A stretch of 64,000 nucleotides of DNA from positions 3,099,125 to 3,163,124 of the forward strand of contig NZ_CP022522.1 in the NCBI RefSeq assembly GCF_002850255.1, in the 5' to 3' direction. Positions 1-7,596 of this stretch are shown here, one piece after another. The DNA is from Pseudoalteromonas sp. NC201 (GTDB taxonomy: Bacteria > Pseudomonadota > Gammaproteobacteria > Enterobacterales > Alteromonadaceae). Every line of letters starts with the position of its first letter. Positions within the stretch are counted from its first letter, which is position 1. Made by a program: the position numbers and the translations under genes. The notes under the pieces were generated by a model. The model was given only the letters and a program-made list of their open reading frames with translations, did no database searches and was not told where the DNA came from.

Positions 1-859
1 TGATTTAAGAAAACAAACAGAAGAAGAACTATTAACGAAACAAAAAGAACTTGAGAAATACGTAGATGAGCTGAACATGGCACAAGAGCGCTTAGTCGGC
101 TCTGAAAAAATGGCGGCACTTGGTGGTCTCGTTGCCGGTATTACGCACGATATTAATACCCCCGTTGGTATTGGCGTGACTGCGACGTCGTTCTTACAGG
201 AGCGTTTAGATCAGCTTGAGGCGGCTTACAACGGAAAAACCTTATCACCAAAAGCGTTAGAAGAATTCATTAGCGAAGCAAAGCAAAGTGCTAGCCTACT
301 TACAACCAATTTAGACCGCGCATCTGAGCTTGTCGCAAGCTTTAAACAAATTGCAGTCGATCAGGCCAGTGAGGCGGTTCGTACCATTAACCTGAAGCAA
401 TACCTTGGTGAAGTGATCCGCTCATTACATCCAAAATTGAAGAAAACTCATCATCAAGTGAATATTGAGTGCCCTGAAGACATGACGCTAAATTTACCAG
501 CTGGGGCAATTAGCCAAATATTCACTAATCTGATCATGAACTCTTTGATCCACGGTTTTGAAAATCAAGACCAAGGACAAATAGATATTAAGATTAAAGA
601 AGACAATGGTATGGTAAATATCGTCTACAAAGACAACGGCAAGGGCGTAAGTAAAGCCCAACTAGACCGGTTGTTTGACCCCTTCTTTACGACCAAACGC
701 GATCAAGGTGGCAGTGGGCTCGGTACCCATATTACCTTAAACCTCGTAAAACAAACCTTGAATGGGGATATCGAAGTAAATAGTGAAGAAGGCAAAGGCC
801 TCACCTACTACATCAGTTTCCCAAAAGACTTACAAAAACCAATGGCGATGTTTAGCTAA
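1..859 (+). CDS. Sensor histidine kinase, C-terminal part (5' end outside window)
   Basis: The reading frame is open to the left edge, so this is the end of a longer gene; the ATG at 77 is probably internal. The first visible residues are rich in Glu, Lys and Leu and look like a coiled-coil linker. The phosphoacceptor His lies in THDINTPVG, close to the usual HEINTP box. It is followed by an N box (NLIMNSLIHG), a DNGKGV box, an FFTTK motif and a GGSGLG lid, so a complete HATPase_c domain is present. The missing N-terminus would hold the sensor, which cannot be judged here. No response regulator lies downstream. Confidence 0.9.
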   Translation, partial: DLRKQTEEELLTKQKELEKYVDELNMAQERLVGSEKMAALGGLVAGITHDINTPVGIGVTATSFLQERLDQLEAAYNGKTLSPKALEEFISEAKQSASLLTTNLDRASELVASFKQIAVDQASEAVRTINLKQYLGEVIRSLHPKLKKTHHQVNIECPEDMTLNLPAGAISQIFTNLIMNSLIHGFENQDQGQIDIKIKEDNGMVNIVYKDNGKGVSKAQLDRLFDPFFTTKRDQGGSGLGTHITLNLVKQTLNGDIEVNSEEGKGLTYYISFPKDLQKPMAMFS

Positions 860-883
860 CCAAGTTTAGAGCACAACAACCAT

Positions 884-915
884 CCAATACGCCATACTGC
901 AAAGTGGCGTATTGG
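884..915. repeat. Hairpin after the kinase gene
   Basis: An 11-bp perfect inverted repeat (CCAATACGCCA / TGGCGTATTGG) with a 10-nt loop lies 24 nt past the kinase stop codon. No T-run follows on either strand, so it may be an imperfect terminator or an RNA 3'-end stabiliser. Confidence 0.5.
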
Positions 916-1016
916 CGCAAGATATCTCCCCCACCACCAAACATCATCTAGTGGAATACAAGCTGTGACCTTTTTGCTATGATGACCGCAATTTTATTCC
1001 AGACGGGCATATTTCT

Positions 1017-1931
1017 ATGTGGTTCAGTAACTTAATCTGCTACAAATTCAAACAAGATGTAACTTACGCACAAGAAGATTTCGAAAAAGCACTCGAGCAG
1101 GATATTTTTCGTCCTTGTGGTAGCCAAGACATGACCACTTTTGGCTGGACAAAAGCCTTCGGTAAACATGGTCAGATGCTTTCACATTTTTCTCAAGACA
1201 GTATCTTAGTTTGTGCTAAGCGTGAAGAAAAGGTGCTTCCTGCAGCCGTAGTCAATGAAATGGTCGCCGAAAAAATTGAGCAAATAGAGCAACAAGAAAA
1301 TCGTCCAGTAAAGAAAAAAGAAAAAGACGATATCAAGGAAAATATCCTAGCCACTTTATTGCCTCAAGCGTTTAAAAAATCGAGCCTACAATTTGCTTTT
1401 ATCGACCAAAAATCAGGTTGGGTGATTGTAAATAGTGCCAGCTTCAATAAAGCGGAAGAACTACTTGCACTACTGCGTAAGTCTCTGGGCACGCTTCCTG
1501 TTGTACCTGCGTTTGCAAACTATGATTTAGACTTACAGCTAACACACTGGCTCACCGAGTTTAGTGCACCTGAAGGCTTTGCAATAGGCACCGACGCTGA
1601 GTTGCAAGAGCCAGACGACAACGGCGCTCAAGTCAAGTTAAAACAACATGACCTTTCATCAGACGAAATCAAAACGCACCTAGAAAACGGTAAACGTGTG
1701 ACTAAACTCGCGTTAGATTGGCGTGAGCGCGTGAAATTCGTTTTACAAAACGATGGTACATTAAAACGTTTAAGCTATGCAGAAGCACTTAAAGACCAAA
1801 ATGCAGATATCCCAAAAGAAGATCTAGCCGTTAAACTTGATGCTGACTTTATTTTGGTATCGGAAGAAATCAAAGAGTTGTTAGAAGATCTAACCAAAGG
1901 TCTTGGTGACGACGAAGGCCTAGAGTCTTAA
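1017..1931 (+). CDS. rdgC: Recombination-associated protein RdgC
   Basis: 304 residues, the usual RdgC size. The N-terminus MWFSNLICYKF and the motif FGWTKAFG near residue 40 match the family. RdgC forms a ring-shaped dimer that binds duplex DNA without sequence preference and restrains RecA, for example at stalled forks. A short Lys/Glu-rich stretch sits near residues 90-110. The gene appears to be a single unit: the upstream gene ends 157 nt earlier and a strong terminator follows at 1967-1999. A TATGAT-like -10 box lies near 978, too weak to annotate separately. Identification rests on recognising the family, not on an alignment. Confidence 0.93.
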   Translation: MWFSNLICYKFKQDVTYAQEDFEKALEQDIFRPCGSQDMTTFGWTKAFGKHGQMLSHFSQDSILVCAKREEKVLPAAVVNEMVAEKIEQIEQQENRPVKKKEKDDIKENILATLLPQAFKKSSLQFAFIDQKSGWVIVNSASFNKAEELLALLRKSLGTLPVVPAFANYDLDLQLTHWLTEFSAPEGFAIGTDAELQEPDDNGAQVKLKQHDLSSDEIKTHLENGKRVTKLALDWRERVKFVLQNDGTLKRLSYAEALKDQNADIPKEDLAVKLDADFILVSEEIKELLEDLTKGLGDDEGLES

Positions 1932-1966
1932 TTTTACCATCTATAGTCTGTTGAGCTTTGGGTACG

Positions 1967-1999
1967 AAAAATTGATAGCGGATATGGCTATCAATTTTT
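1967..1999 (+). terminator. rdgC terminator
   Basis: A 13-nt arm AAAAATTGATAGC pairs with GCTATCAATTTTT; the T-rich arm gives a rho-independent terminator for rdgC. Its symmetry means it could also stop minus-strand transcription. Confidence 0.8.
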
Positions 2000-2137
2000 C
2001 TTTATCCAGCTCAATACGCTATCTTCACAAGGTCACTTTGCGCCAATAGCAAGCAGATTGCACGCACTCAAGTACGAGCGTATAGTTACTGACTCGCGAG
2101 TTTATTTGCACTAACCAACGTATTTGTCGCGCTTTAT

Positions 2138-2260
2138 TTACTCTTCAATGGCATGATAGCAATTCGGCTTTGGCAGTAACGCTTTGCTAACCTGAATTTC
2201 AGGCATCGAAGACAATTTACGCCAGTAGTCCGATACCCGAAAACGGTAACTCGTACAATT
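2138..2260 (-). pseudogene. Possible remnant of a glutathione S-transferase C-terminus
   Basis: Minus-strand codons ending at a TAA at 2138-2140 read SDYWRKLSSMPEIQ, then VSKALLPKPNCYHAIEE. A YW-x(3)-L-x(3)-P pattern near the end of a protein is reminiscent of glutathione S-transferases. The frame has no plausible start before it runs into the oppositely oriented transporter gene, so if real it is a truncated leftover. This is a weak, pattern-based call. Confidence 0.25.
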
Positions 2261-2278
2261 AAACGGAGTTTGACTCGC

Positions 2279-3172
2279 GTGAATGTAAAAAGCATTTCAT
2301 TGGCTTTAATAGTAGTGATAATTTGGGGGCTTAACTTTTCGGTCATTAAATTTGGCCTAGCAGAGTTACCTCCTATTTTATTCTCAGGCTTGCGTTTTTT
2401 GGTAGTCGCGATCCCAGCAGTATTCTTCATTCCTTTTCCTAACACGTCGGTATGGAACGTACTCGGGGTTGGGCTATTTTTAGGTGTGCTTAAGTTTAGC
2501 TTGCTGTTTATTGCGATGGAATCAAATGCATCAGCCGGCATTGCTTCTTTGCTGCTACAAGCCCAAGTCATTTTCACGATTTTGCTAAGTGTTTTGTTGT
2601 TAAAGGAAACCATGGATCGCTTTCAAGTGGTAGGGATTAGCATTGCAACGTTTGGCTTTAGTTTGTTTTTTATCAACTCCTCTGGGTCAACGACAATGTT
2701 GGGCGCGGTACTCATTCTATTCGCGGCATTATTTTGGTCGTTTTCAAACCTCATTATGAAGCGCCTGCAAGACGTGAATTTACTCCATTTTATTGTTTGG
2801 GTAAGCCTAGTGCCGCCGTTGCCACTTTTTACACTGTCTTATTTTATTGAAACTGACGCCCCATTGACCTTACTACTAAACACTACAACACAGTCTTGGT
2901 TATCCATTGCCTATGTGGGTTATATCTCGACACTGATTGCATTCGCAATATGGGGGTGGCTACTTAAAAATCACAAGGCCGCAGCAGTGACGCCTTTTGC
3001 TTTATTAATCCCTATTGTCGGCATTGTAGGTTCAGCCTTATTACTTAATGAGCGATTGATGCTAATTGAAGCCATCGGGGGTGGTTTTATTTTATGTGGC
3101 TTAACGATTTCAGTTACAGCTGCTCGGATAAGTAAAATATTTAGAAAGCCCCAGACCGAGGCTATCCCCTAA
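2279..3172 (+). CDS. EamA (DMT superfamily) inner-membrane transporter
   Basis: 297 residues from the GTG at 2279, with about ten hydrophobic segments in two homologous five-helix halves, as expected for EamA/DMT metabolite exporters. WGLNFSVIKFGL near the N-terminus is the typical EamA opening. I prefer this GTG over an in-frame TTG at 2270 because the GGAG at 2265-2268 is well spaced for the GTG and almost touches the TTG. The best-known relative in E. coli exports amino acids such as O-acetylserine, but the substrate here cannot be told from sequence. The gene stands alone and ends at a hairpin shared with the convergent gene. Confidence 0.85.
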   Translation: MNVKSISLALIVVIIWGLNFSVIKFGLAELPPILFSGLRFLVVAIPAVFFIPFPNTSVWNVLGVGLFLGVLKFSLLFIAMESNASAGIASLLLQAQVIFTILLSVLLLKETMDRFQVVGISIATFGFSLFFINSSGSTTMLGAVLILFAALFWSFSNLIMKRLQDVNLLHFIVWVSLVPPLPLFTLSYFIETDAPLTLLLNTTTQSWLSIAYVGYISTLIAFAIWGWLLKNHKAAAVTPFALLIPIVGIVGSALLLNERLMLIEAIGGGFILCGLTISVTAARISKIFRKPQTEAIP

Positions 3173-3176
3173 ACGG

Positions 3177-3200
3177 TAAAGACCTCAACAGAGGTCTTTA
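3177..3200. terminator. Bidirectional terminator between the EamA and HDOD genes
   Basis: Stem TAAAGACCTC / GAGGTCTTTA with an AACA loop, placed between two convergent genes. The T-runs are short on both sides, so efficiency is uncertain. Confidence 0.65.
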
Positions 3201-3248
3201 TATTCACGGCAAACGAAGGCGCTGAAACTGCGCATTAAGTTACAAGGA

Positions 3249-4088
3249 TTAGGCAAACATTGTTTTAACGTCTTCGAGTACATGCAAATAAGTGTCATCA
3301 GCAAACATATTCACCTCTCTTATTACCCCCTTTTCTTCATATTGCTTTAGCGCTGCAGACTTATCCGACACCTGCAAAATACCTTCTACAATCGCACCAA
3401 CACGAATAAAGTCGACATAACAAACATGTTCAGGTCGATAATTAGGATTTGCCCAGCTTTCTGCAACTTCAACAAACTCATCGGTGAATTCCCACTCTCG
3501 CATTATTGCCCCCCCAATTTTGCCGCCTAATTTCTGGATTGCATGAGCCAAAAAGCTTGGATTGGCAAACACTTCAGGGTGACGTTCGGCCTCCGTCAAA
3601 ATCGGTAAAACACCGATATTAAACACCAAAGAAGCCAGCGTGATTGTATCTTTGTTAAGCGACGTGTGCTTATTGACGCGAAGATAAAAATCCATCGTTG
3701 TTATCGCTTGGCAAGCAACTTTTAGCGTTTTCTGCCAAGCTTTGTCCATGTAAGTTTTAATAAGCTTGTTATTAGAAACAAATAGCTGCTCCATCGCCAT
3801 TGCAGTCGCTATATTCTTGATTTGTCTGAGACCGATACGAGTTACTGCTTGGTTTAAGGTGTTTACCTTCACCGAACGGCCCATAAATGCGCTGTTGGCA
3901 ACTTTGATCATACGTGCTGCAAGGGCTGGGTCGTGAGAAATAACATCTGCCATCTGCATCAAGTTAATTTCAGGGTCATCTGCCGCTTGCCTAACCCGCA
4001 CTGCAATTTCAGGTAATGTCGGCAATACCAAGGTATCGTTATTAATTCTGTCAGTTAGAATCGTGAGCAAAGCATTTTCTGTAGACAT
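3249..4088 (-). CDS. HDOD domain signalling protein
   Basis: 279 residues. An HDOD domain covers most of the protein: LPTLPEIAVRVRQAADDP near residue 25, then ISHDPALAARMIKVANSAF, and AVTRIGLRQIKNIA near residue 90. HDOD proteins resemble HD phosphohydrolases without the metal ligands and usually act as scaffolds in signalling, motility or cyclic-di-GMP circuits. No second output domain is present. The gene is monocistronic, convergent with the EamA gene and divergent from the peptidase gene at 4492. Its specific partner is unknown. Confidence 0.9.
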   Translation of the reverse strand: MSTENALLTILTDRINNDTLVLPTLPEIAVRVRQAADDPEINLMQMADVISHDPALAARMIKVANSAFMGRSVKVNTLNQAVTRIGLRQIKNIATAMAMEQLFVSNNKLIKTYMDKAWQKTLKVACQAITTMDFYLRVNKHTSLNKDTITLASLVFNIGVLPILTEAERHPEVFANPSFLAHAIQKLGGKIGGAIMREWEFTDEFVEVAESWANPNYRPEHVCYVDFIRVGAIVEGILQVSDKSAALKQYEEKGVIREVNMFADDTYLHVLEDVKTMFA

Positions 4089-4491
4089 GAAACCAAATCC
4101 CTTAATAACTGAATAAAAGACCCGACTACAAGCGTAAGCTTATGGCAAAAGTAAGCACTTGCTTGCTGGAGGTCACACTGCTGATTTTTAGTATCTATGA
4201 CGTAAGTATTGTCTAACTTTCGGATAAAGTTAAGAAAATCTAAAAAAATAATATTTTATTTATATACCCTCGATAATTAGCAAGTTAGAATTCATAGCAT
4301 ATGGTGCTTTGTGGCAAACTTTGCCGCAAAAATACTGAAGATGACCCATAGCTGGACACAAATGATGACCTTTCACGTTAACAGCGGCTTGCGTATCACA
4401 CGCCAACCAAAGTTAACTAAGTATTGTGATACAAAATCGTGTAAGGTGATCGCCACATAAATAAATAGAATACAGACAACAAGGGAGCATT
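4089..4491. other. Divergent promoter region between the HDOD gene and the M49-like gene
   Basis: A 403-nt AT-rich region. It contains a perfect 8-bp inverted repeat, GTATCACA (4393-4400) and TGTGATAC (4425-4432), about 60 nt upstream of the peptidase start. I see no small gene. Promoters for both flanking genes must lie here, but no -35/-10 pair stands out. Confidence 0.5.
4393..4432. promoter_or_regulatory. Candidate operator upstream of the M49-like peptidase gene
   Basis: Two perfectly inverted 8-mers, GTATCACA and TGTGATAC, are separated by 24 nt, putting their centres 32 bp apart (about three helical turns). The halves resemble CRP half-sites but face the opposite way from a CRP site. 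The regulator is unknown. Confidence 0.35.
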
Positions 4492-6192
4492 ATGAAACAC
4501 TCAATGATTTCGGTTGCAATCGCACTTGCAACAGGTCTCACCCTAACTGGCTGCTCTGAGCCATCAACCTCTTCTGAGAAACCTAGTGCACAAACTGAGC
4601 AAGGACAAGTTGATACTAAACAATCAGGCTATAAGCTAGTTAATGCATCTCAAGACCGGCTAGATATTTATACCCCAGTAACACTCGAAACAGACTTGAG
4701 TCACTTAAACGATAACCAGAAAAAGATGCTAGCTTTACTCATCGATGCTTCGGTTATTATGGATGATTTATTTTGGCAGCAAGCGTTCGGCGAAGACAAA
4801 GCAACATTCCTAAGCAAAATCTCAGACGAAAAAGTACGCCAATTCGCGGACATTAACTATGGGCCTTGGGATCGTTTAAATGGCGACCAAGTTTTTCTTT
4901 CTGGCTTTGAAGAAAAAGCACTGGGTGCAGAATTTTACCCAAGCGACATTACCAAAGACGAGCTAAATAACGCCGAAGTAAAAGATAAAACAGGATTGTA
5001 TTCTGTTATCCGCCGCGATGAAAACGGCAAGCTATACAGCACTTCTTACTCATCCGCGTATAAAGCTGAATTGGATAAAGCCGCAGAGCTTTTACGCCAA
5101 GCAAGTAAACTGGCACAAGACAAAGAGTTTGCAAACTACTTAAACTTGCGTGCAGATGCGTTAGTCAATAATAGCTACCAAGCGTCTGATTTTGCTTGGA
5201 TGGACATGAAGAATAACCCGATTGATGTGGTGATCGGCCCAATTGAAACCTATGAAGACCAGCTATTTGGCTATCGCGCCGCTTTTGAGTCTTACGTTCT
5301 GGTTAAAGACTTAGCGTGGAGTGAGCGTCTCGCTAAATTTGCCGCCTTCTTACCTGAGCTACAAACCGGCTTGCCTGTTGATGATAAATACAAGCAAGAA
5401 GTACCAGGCTCTGATGCCGACCTAAACGCATATGACGTCATTTATTATGCAGGCCATTCAAACGCGGGTAGTAAAACCATTGCGATTAACCTGCCAAATG
5501 ACGAAGAAGTGCAACTCCAAAAAGGTACACGTCGCCTACAGCTTAAAAACGCCATGCGCGCAAAATTCGATAAGATCTTAGTACCAATTGCTGACCAACT
5601 TATCGTCCCTGAGCAACGTAAGCACATCACCTTTGATGCTTTCTTTGCTAATACCATGTTCCATGAGGTGGCCCATGGTCTAGGCATTAAAAATACCATT
5701 ACAGGTAAAGGCACCGTGCGCCAATCACTGCAAGAACACGCCAGTGCACTTGAAGAAGGTAAAGCCGATATCCTAGGTCTATACATGGTCGAGCAATTGC
5801 TTAAAAAAGGCGAGATCACCGAAGGTACGCTTGAGGATTACTACATCACCTTTATGGCTGGTATCTTCCGCTCAGTACGTTTTGGTGCATCCAGTGCACA
5901 TGGTAAAGCGAACATGATCCGCTTTAACTTCTTTAAAGAAGAAGGCGCATTTTCTAAGAACACGGATGGTCTATATCAAGTGAATATGGAAAAGATGGGC
6001 GCAGCGATGGAGAAACTGTCTAACCTTATCCTAACGCTACAAGGTGACGGCGACTATCAAAAAGTAGATCAACTGATCGCCACACACGGCGATATCAAAG
6101 CGGAACTGCAAAAAGATCTAGATAAGCTTTCCAAAGCGAACATTCCTGTTGATGTTACCTTTAAGCAAGGTAAGCAGGTGCTAGGACTGTAA
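4492..6192 (+). CDS. Lipoprotein metallopeptidase of the DPP III (M49) type
   Basis: 566 residues with a lipoprotein signal ending in LTLTGC, so Cys21 is the likely lipid anchor and the enzyme is exported. The zinc site is HEVAH (His391, Glu392, His395) with EEGKAD at 421-426 supplying the third ligand. Classical dipeptidyl peptidase III uses a six-residue HExxGH motif; a five-residue HExxH variant is known from some bacterial members, and the EExxAD partner fits M49. A peptidase role in peptide scavenging is inferred. AAGGGAG lies 5 nt before the ATG. The gene is a single unit ending at the hairpin at 6212-6239. A broken copy of its last codons lies 480 nt downstream. Confidence 0.75.
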   Translation: MKHSMISVAIALATGLTLTGCSEPSTSSEKPSAQTEQGQVDTKQSGYKLVNASQDRLDIYTPVTLETDLSHLNDNQKKMLALLIDASVIMDDLFWQQAFGEDKATFLSKISDEKVRQFADINYGPWDRLNGDQVFLSGFEEKALGAEFYPSDITKDELNNAEVKDKTGLYSVIRRDENGKLYSTSYSSAYKAELDKAAELLRQASKLAQDKEFANYLNLRADALVNNSYQASDFAWMDMKNNPIDVVIGPIETYEDQLFGYRAAFESYVLVKDLAWSERLAKFAAFLPELQTGLPVDDKYKQEVPGSDADLNAYDVIYYAGHSNAGSKTIAINLPNDEEVQLQKGTRRLQLKNAMRAKFDKILVPIADQLIVPEQRKHITFDAFFANTMFHEVAHGLGIKNTITGKGTVRQSLQEHASALEEGKADILGLYMVEQLLKKGEITEGTLEDYYITFMAGIFRSVRFGASSAHGKANMIRFNFFKEEGAFSKNTDGLYQVNMEKMGAAMEKLSNLILTLQGDGDYQKVDQLIATHGDIKAELQKDLDKLSKANIPVDVTFKQGKQVLGL

Positions 6193-6211
6193 CTTCAGTA
6201 TCATCAAAAAC

Positions 6212-6239
6212 AAAAGGCGCTTCATATGAAACGCCTTTT
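6212..6239. terminator. Terminator after the M49-like gene
   Basis: Stem AAAAGGCG / CGCCTTTT around the palindromic centre TTCATATGAA. It lies between convergent genes and probably serves both. Confidence 0.75.
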
Positions 6240-6255
6240 AATCCAATATTCACGC

Positions 6256-6420
6256 TTAAGCTTTTTCTTTACAGGTAAAGCTTGTCGTTGATACCGATTT
6301 AACATTACCCTTGCCACACTCTACAACAGCCATCTCAGCATGTTTTTCTACTAATTGAACATTGTTAGAAGAGGTACAGCCGATTAGAGTCAAAGGTAAT
6401 ACAAGCAAAACAAGTTTCAT
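6256..6420 (-). CDS. Small lipoprotein, 54 residues
   Basis: Starting at the ATG at 6420, the protein has a short signal peptide ending in the lipobox LTLIGC. The mature part has about 38 residues and two further cysteines (VVECGKG, FTCKEK), which could form a disulfide. This start is chosen because an AAAGGATG ribosome site precedes it and it puts the signal peptide at the N-terminus; longer in-frame starts up to 6492 lack this logic. I do not recognise a family. It converges on the peptidase gene and shares its terminator. Confidence 0.65.
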   Translation of the reverse strand: MKLVLLVLPLTLIGCTSSNNVQLVEKHAEMAVVECGKGNVKSVSTTSFTCKEKA

Positions 6421-6621
6421 AATTTCATCCTTTAAATTACCCAAAAAAGGTAATTCCATATTATCAAAAAATTCTCGCCAAACAAAACTCATTATAATTG
6501 AAACTTGAAAACACCATCCAATTACGAAACAACAGTATCAACATCTTACTTTTACTTTGCCTCTCATAAAAGAGCCATCAAACTATAAAAAATAAGCTAA
6601 TTCAGATACTAACAAACGAAT

Positions 6622-6649
6622 ATTCCTGTTGATGTTACCTTTAAGCAAG
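6622..6649 (+). pseudogene. Duplicated 3' tail of the M49-like gene
   Basis: These 28 bases are identical to 6142-6169, inside the last codons of the peptidase gene; CGAA just upstream also matches, and the offset is exactly 480 nt. The frame encodes NIPVDVTFKQ and then diverges. No start or body of a second copy is present, so this is a scar of a duplication or recombination. Confidence 0.8.
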
Positions 6650-6673
6650 ATAACAGTTGCTCGGTAATTAACC

Positions 6674-6955
6674 CTAGATACAATAATCTTTGATTTCTCT
6701 TTGGTGTTTTTTGATGGCTTTTGTGGTTTTGTCAGATTTAGCAATCGCTAAATTTACTTTCGCATCATCGCATTTGTCTTGTAGCTCTTTGCGCATTAAA
6801 TAGTTTTGATCTTGCTGTTGCTGCGCCAACCCTTCCACACCACTATATTCAGTTCTGGACTCTGGTTCACGATCTTTTTGATAAGGCTCTGGCACAGTCG
6901 CCTTACAGGCGGATAATAATGATACTGCCAAAATAACCACTAAACTTTTATTCAT
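6674..6955 (-). CDS. Small lipoprotein, 93 residues
   Basis: MNKSLVVILAVSLLSAC is a clear lipoprotein signal with the lipid-bearing Cys at residue 17. The mature part is hydrophilic, has a Gln-rich stretch (AQQQQDQ) and a Lys-rich end, with two more Cys (DKCDDA and the penultimate residue). No known domain is recognised. It is probably a periplasm-facing envelope protein. The neighbouring small lipoprotein at 6256 has the same orientation but the 250-nt gap between them argues against a shared message. Confidence 0.65.
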   Translation of the reverse strand: MNKSLVVILAVSLLSACKATVPEPYQKDREPESRTEYSGVEGLAQQQQDQNYLMRKELQDKCDDAKVNLAIAKSDKTTKAIKKHQREIKDYCI

Positions 6956-7091
6956 ATCGCGTACTCATTGATTTAAAACGGCAAAAGTCAATTTCAGTTA
7001 TAACAGTTCCAGATATAAACACAAAACACGTAGAACTTAAAAGTTTGTAAAGCGCTTGATGTGTTTACAGTCTCATTGCCTTTTTGAGGCT

Positions 7092-7484
7092 TTAAGCAAA
7101 ACTCGCCTTTAGCTGCTCAATTTCCTCATCACTGTAGGGTTTTGCTGGATAGAGCCCCCAAACCGGTTTTGGCCATGCAATATCAGTTTTAAATCGTGCG
7201 ATGTGGTGCACATGTAGTTGTGGCACCATATTACCAAGCGCAGCCACGTTTAATTTATCTGGGGTAAAGGTGTCTTGTAACAGCTGACTAAGTTTGGCCG
7301 ATTCTTGCCAAAATTGAACTTGCTGCGACTCAGGTAAATCAATAATTTCTTTCGCGCCCACAACCCTAGGGACTAAGATAAACCAAGGGTACTGAACATC
7401 ATTCATTAACAACACGCTACACAGCGGCCACTCGGTAATTAAGATACAGTCTCGTTGTAATTCTTTAGCTAATTCAAATGACAT
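7092..7484 (-). CDS. HIT-family nucleotide-binding hydrolase/transferase
   Basis: 130 residues. The HIT motif reads QLHVHHIAR in place of the usual HxHxHxx: aligned to the family, the first His is replaced by Gln while the central, catalytic His of the QLHVH segment is kept. The AWPKPVWG stretch after it is typical of a proteobacterial HIT subgroup. Such proteins act on nucleoside phosphoramidates or dinucleoside polyphosphates, but the substrate is unknown. The gene is transcribed away from the DPP4-like gene and no neighbour hints at its role. Confidence 0.88.
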   Translation of the reverse strand: MSFELAKELQRDCILITEWPLCSVLLMNDVQYPWFILVPRVVGAKEIIDLPESQQVQFWQESAKLSQLLQDTFTPDKLNVAALGNMVPQLHVHHIARFKTDIAWPKPVWGLYPAKPYSDEEIEQLKASFA

Positions 7485-7596
7485 AGTGAAATTCTATAAA
7501 TCCTATTTACACGGCACTCTATCCGAATTTGTTGCTATTGCAAAGCGGCTTCATTACCATCCAATCAGACTTTAAAAATATAACAAGGTGGCTACC

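Larger units (their letters stand above)
1932..2278. other. Intergenic region between rdgC and the EamA gene
   Basis: This 347-nt gap holds the rdgC terminator (1967-1999) and the possible GST remnant (2138-2260). I see no other gene. The rest is the presumed promoter region of the transporter gene. Confidence 0.5.

Noticed and set aside
2134..2613. 159-codon open frame on the minus strand opposite the EamA gene
   Set aside because: It overlaps the clearly membrane-coding frame on the plus strand, has no ribosome site and a composition expected of an antisense shadow.
5445..5819. 124-codon frame opposite the M49-like gene
   Set aside because: Ser/Cys-rich low-quality translation antisense to the zinc-site region; no domain or ribosome site.
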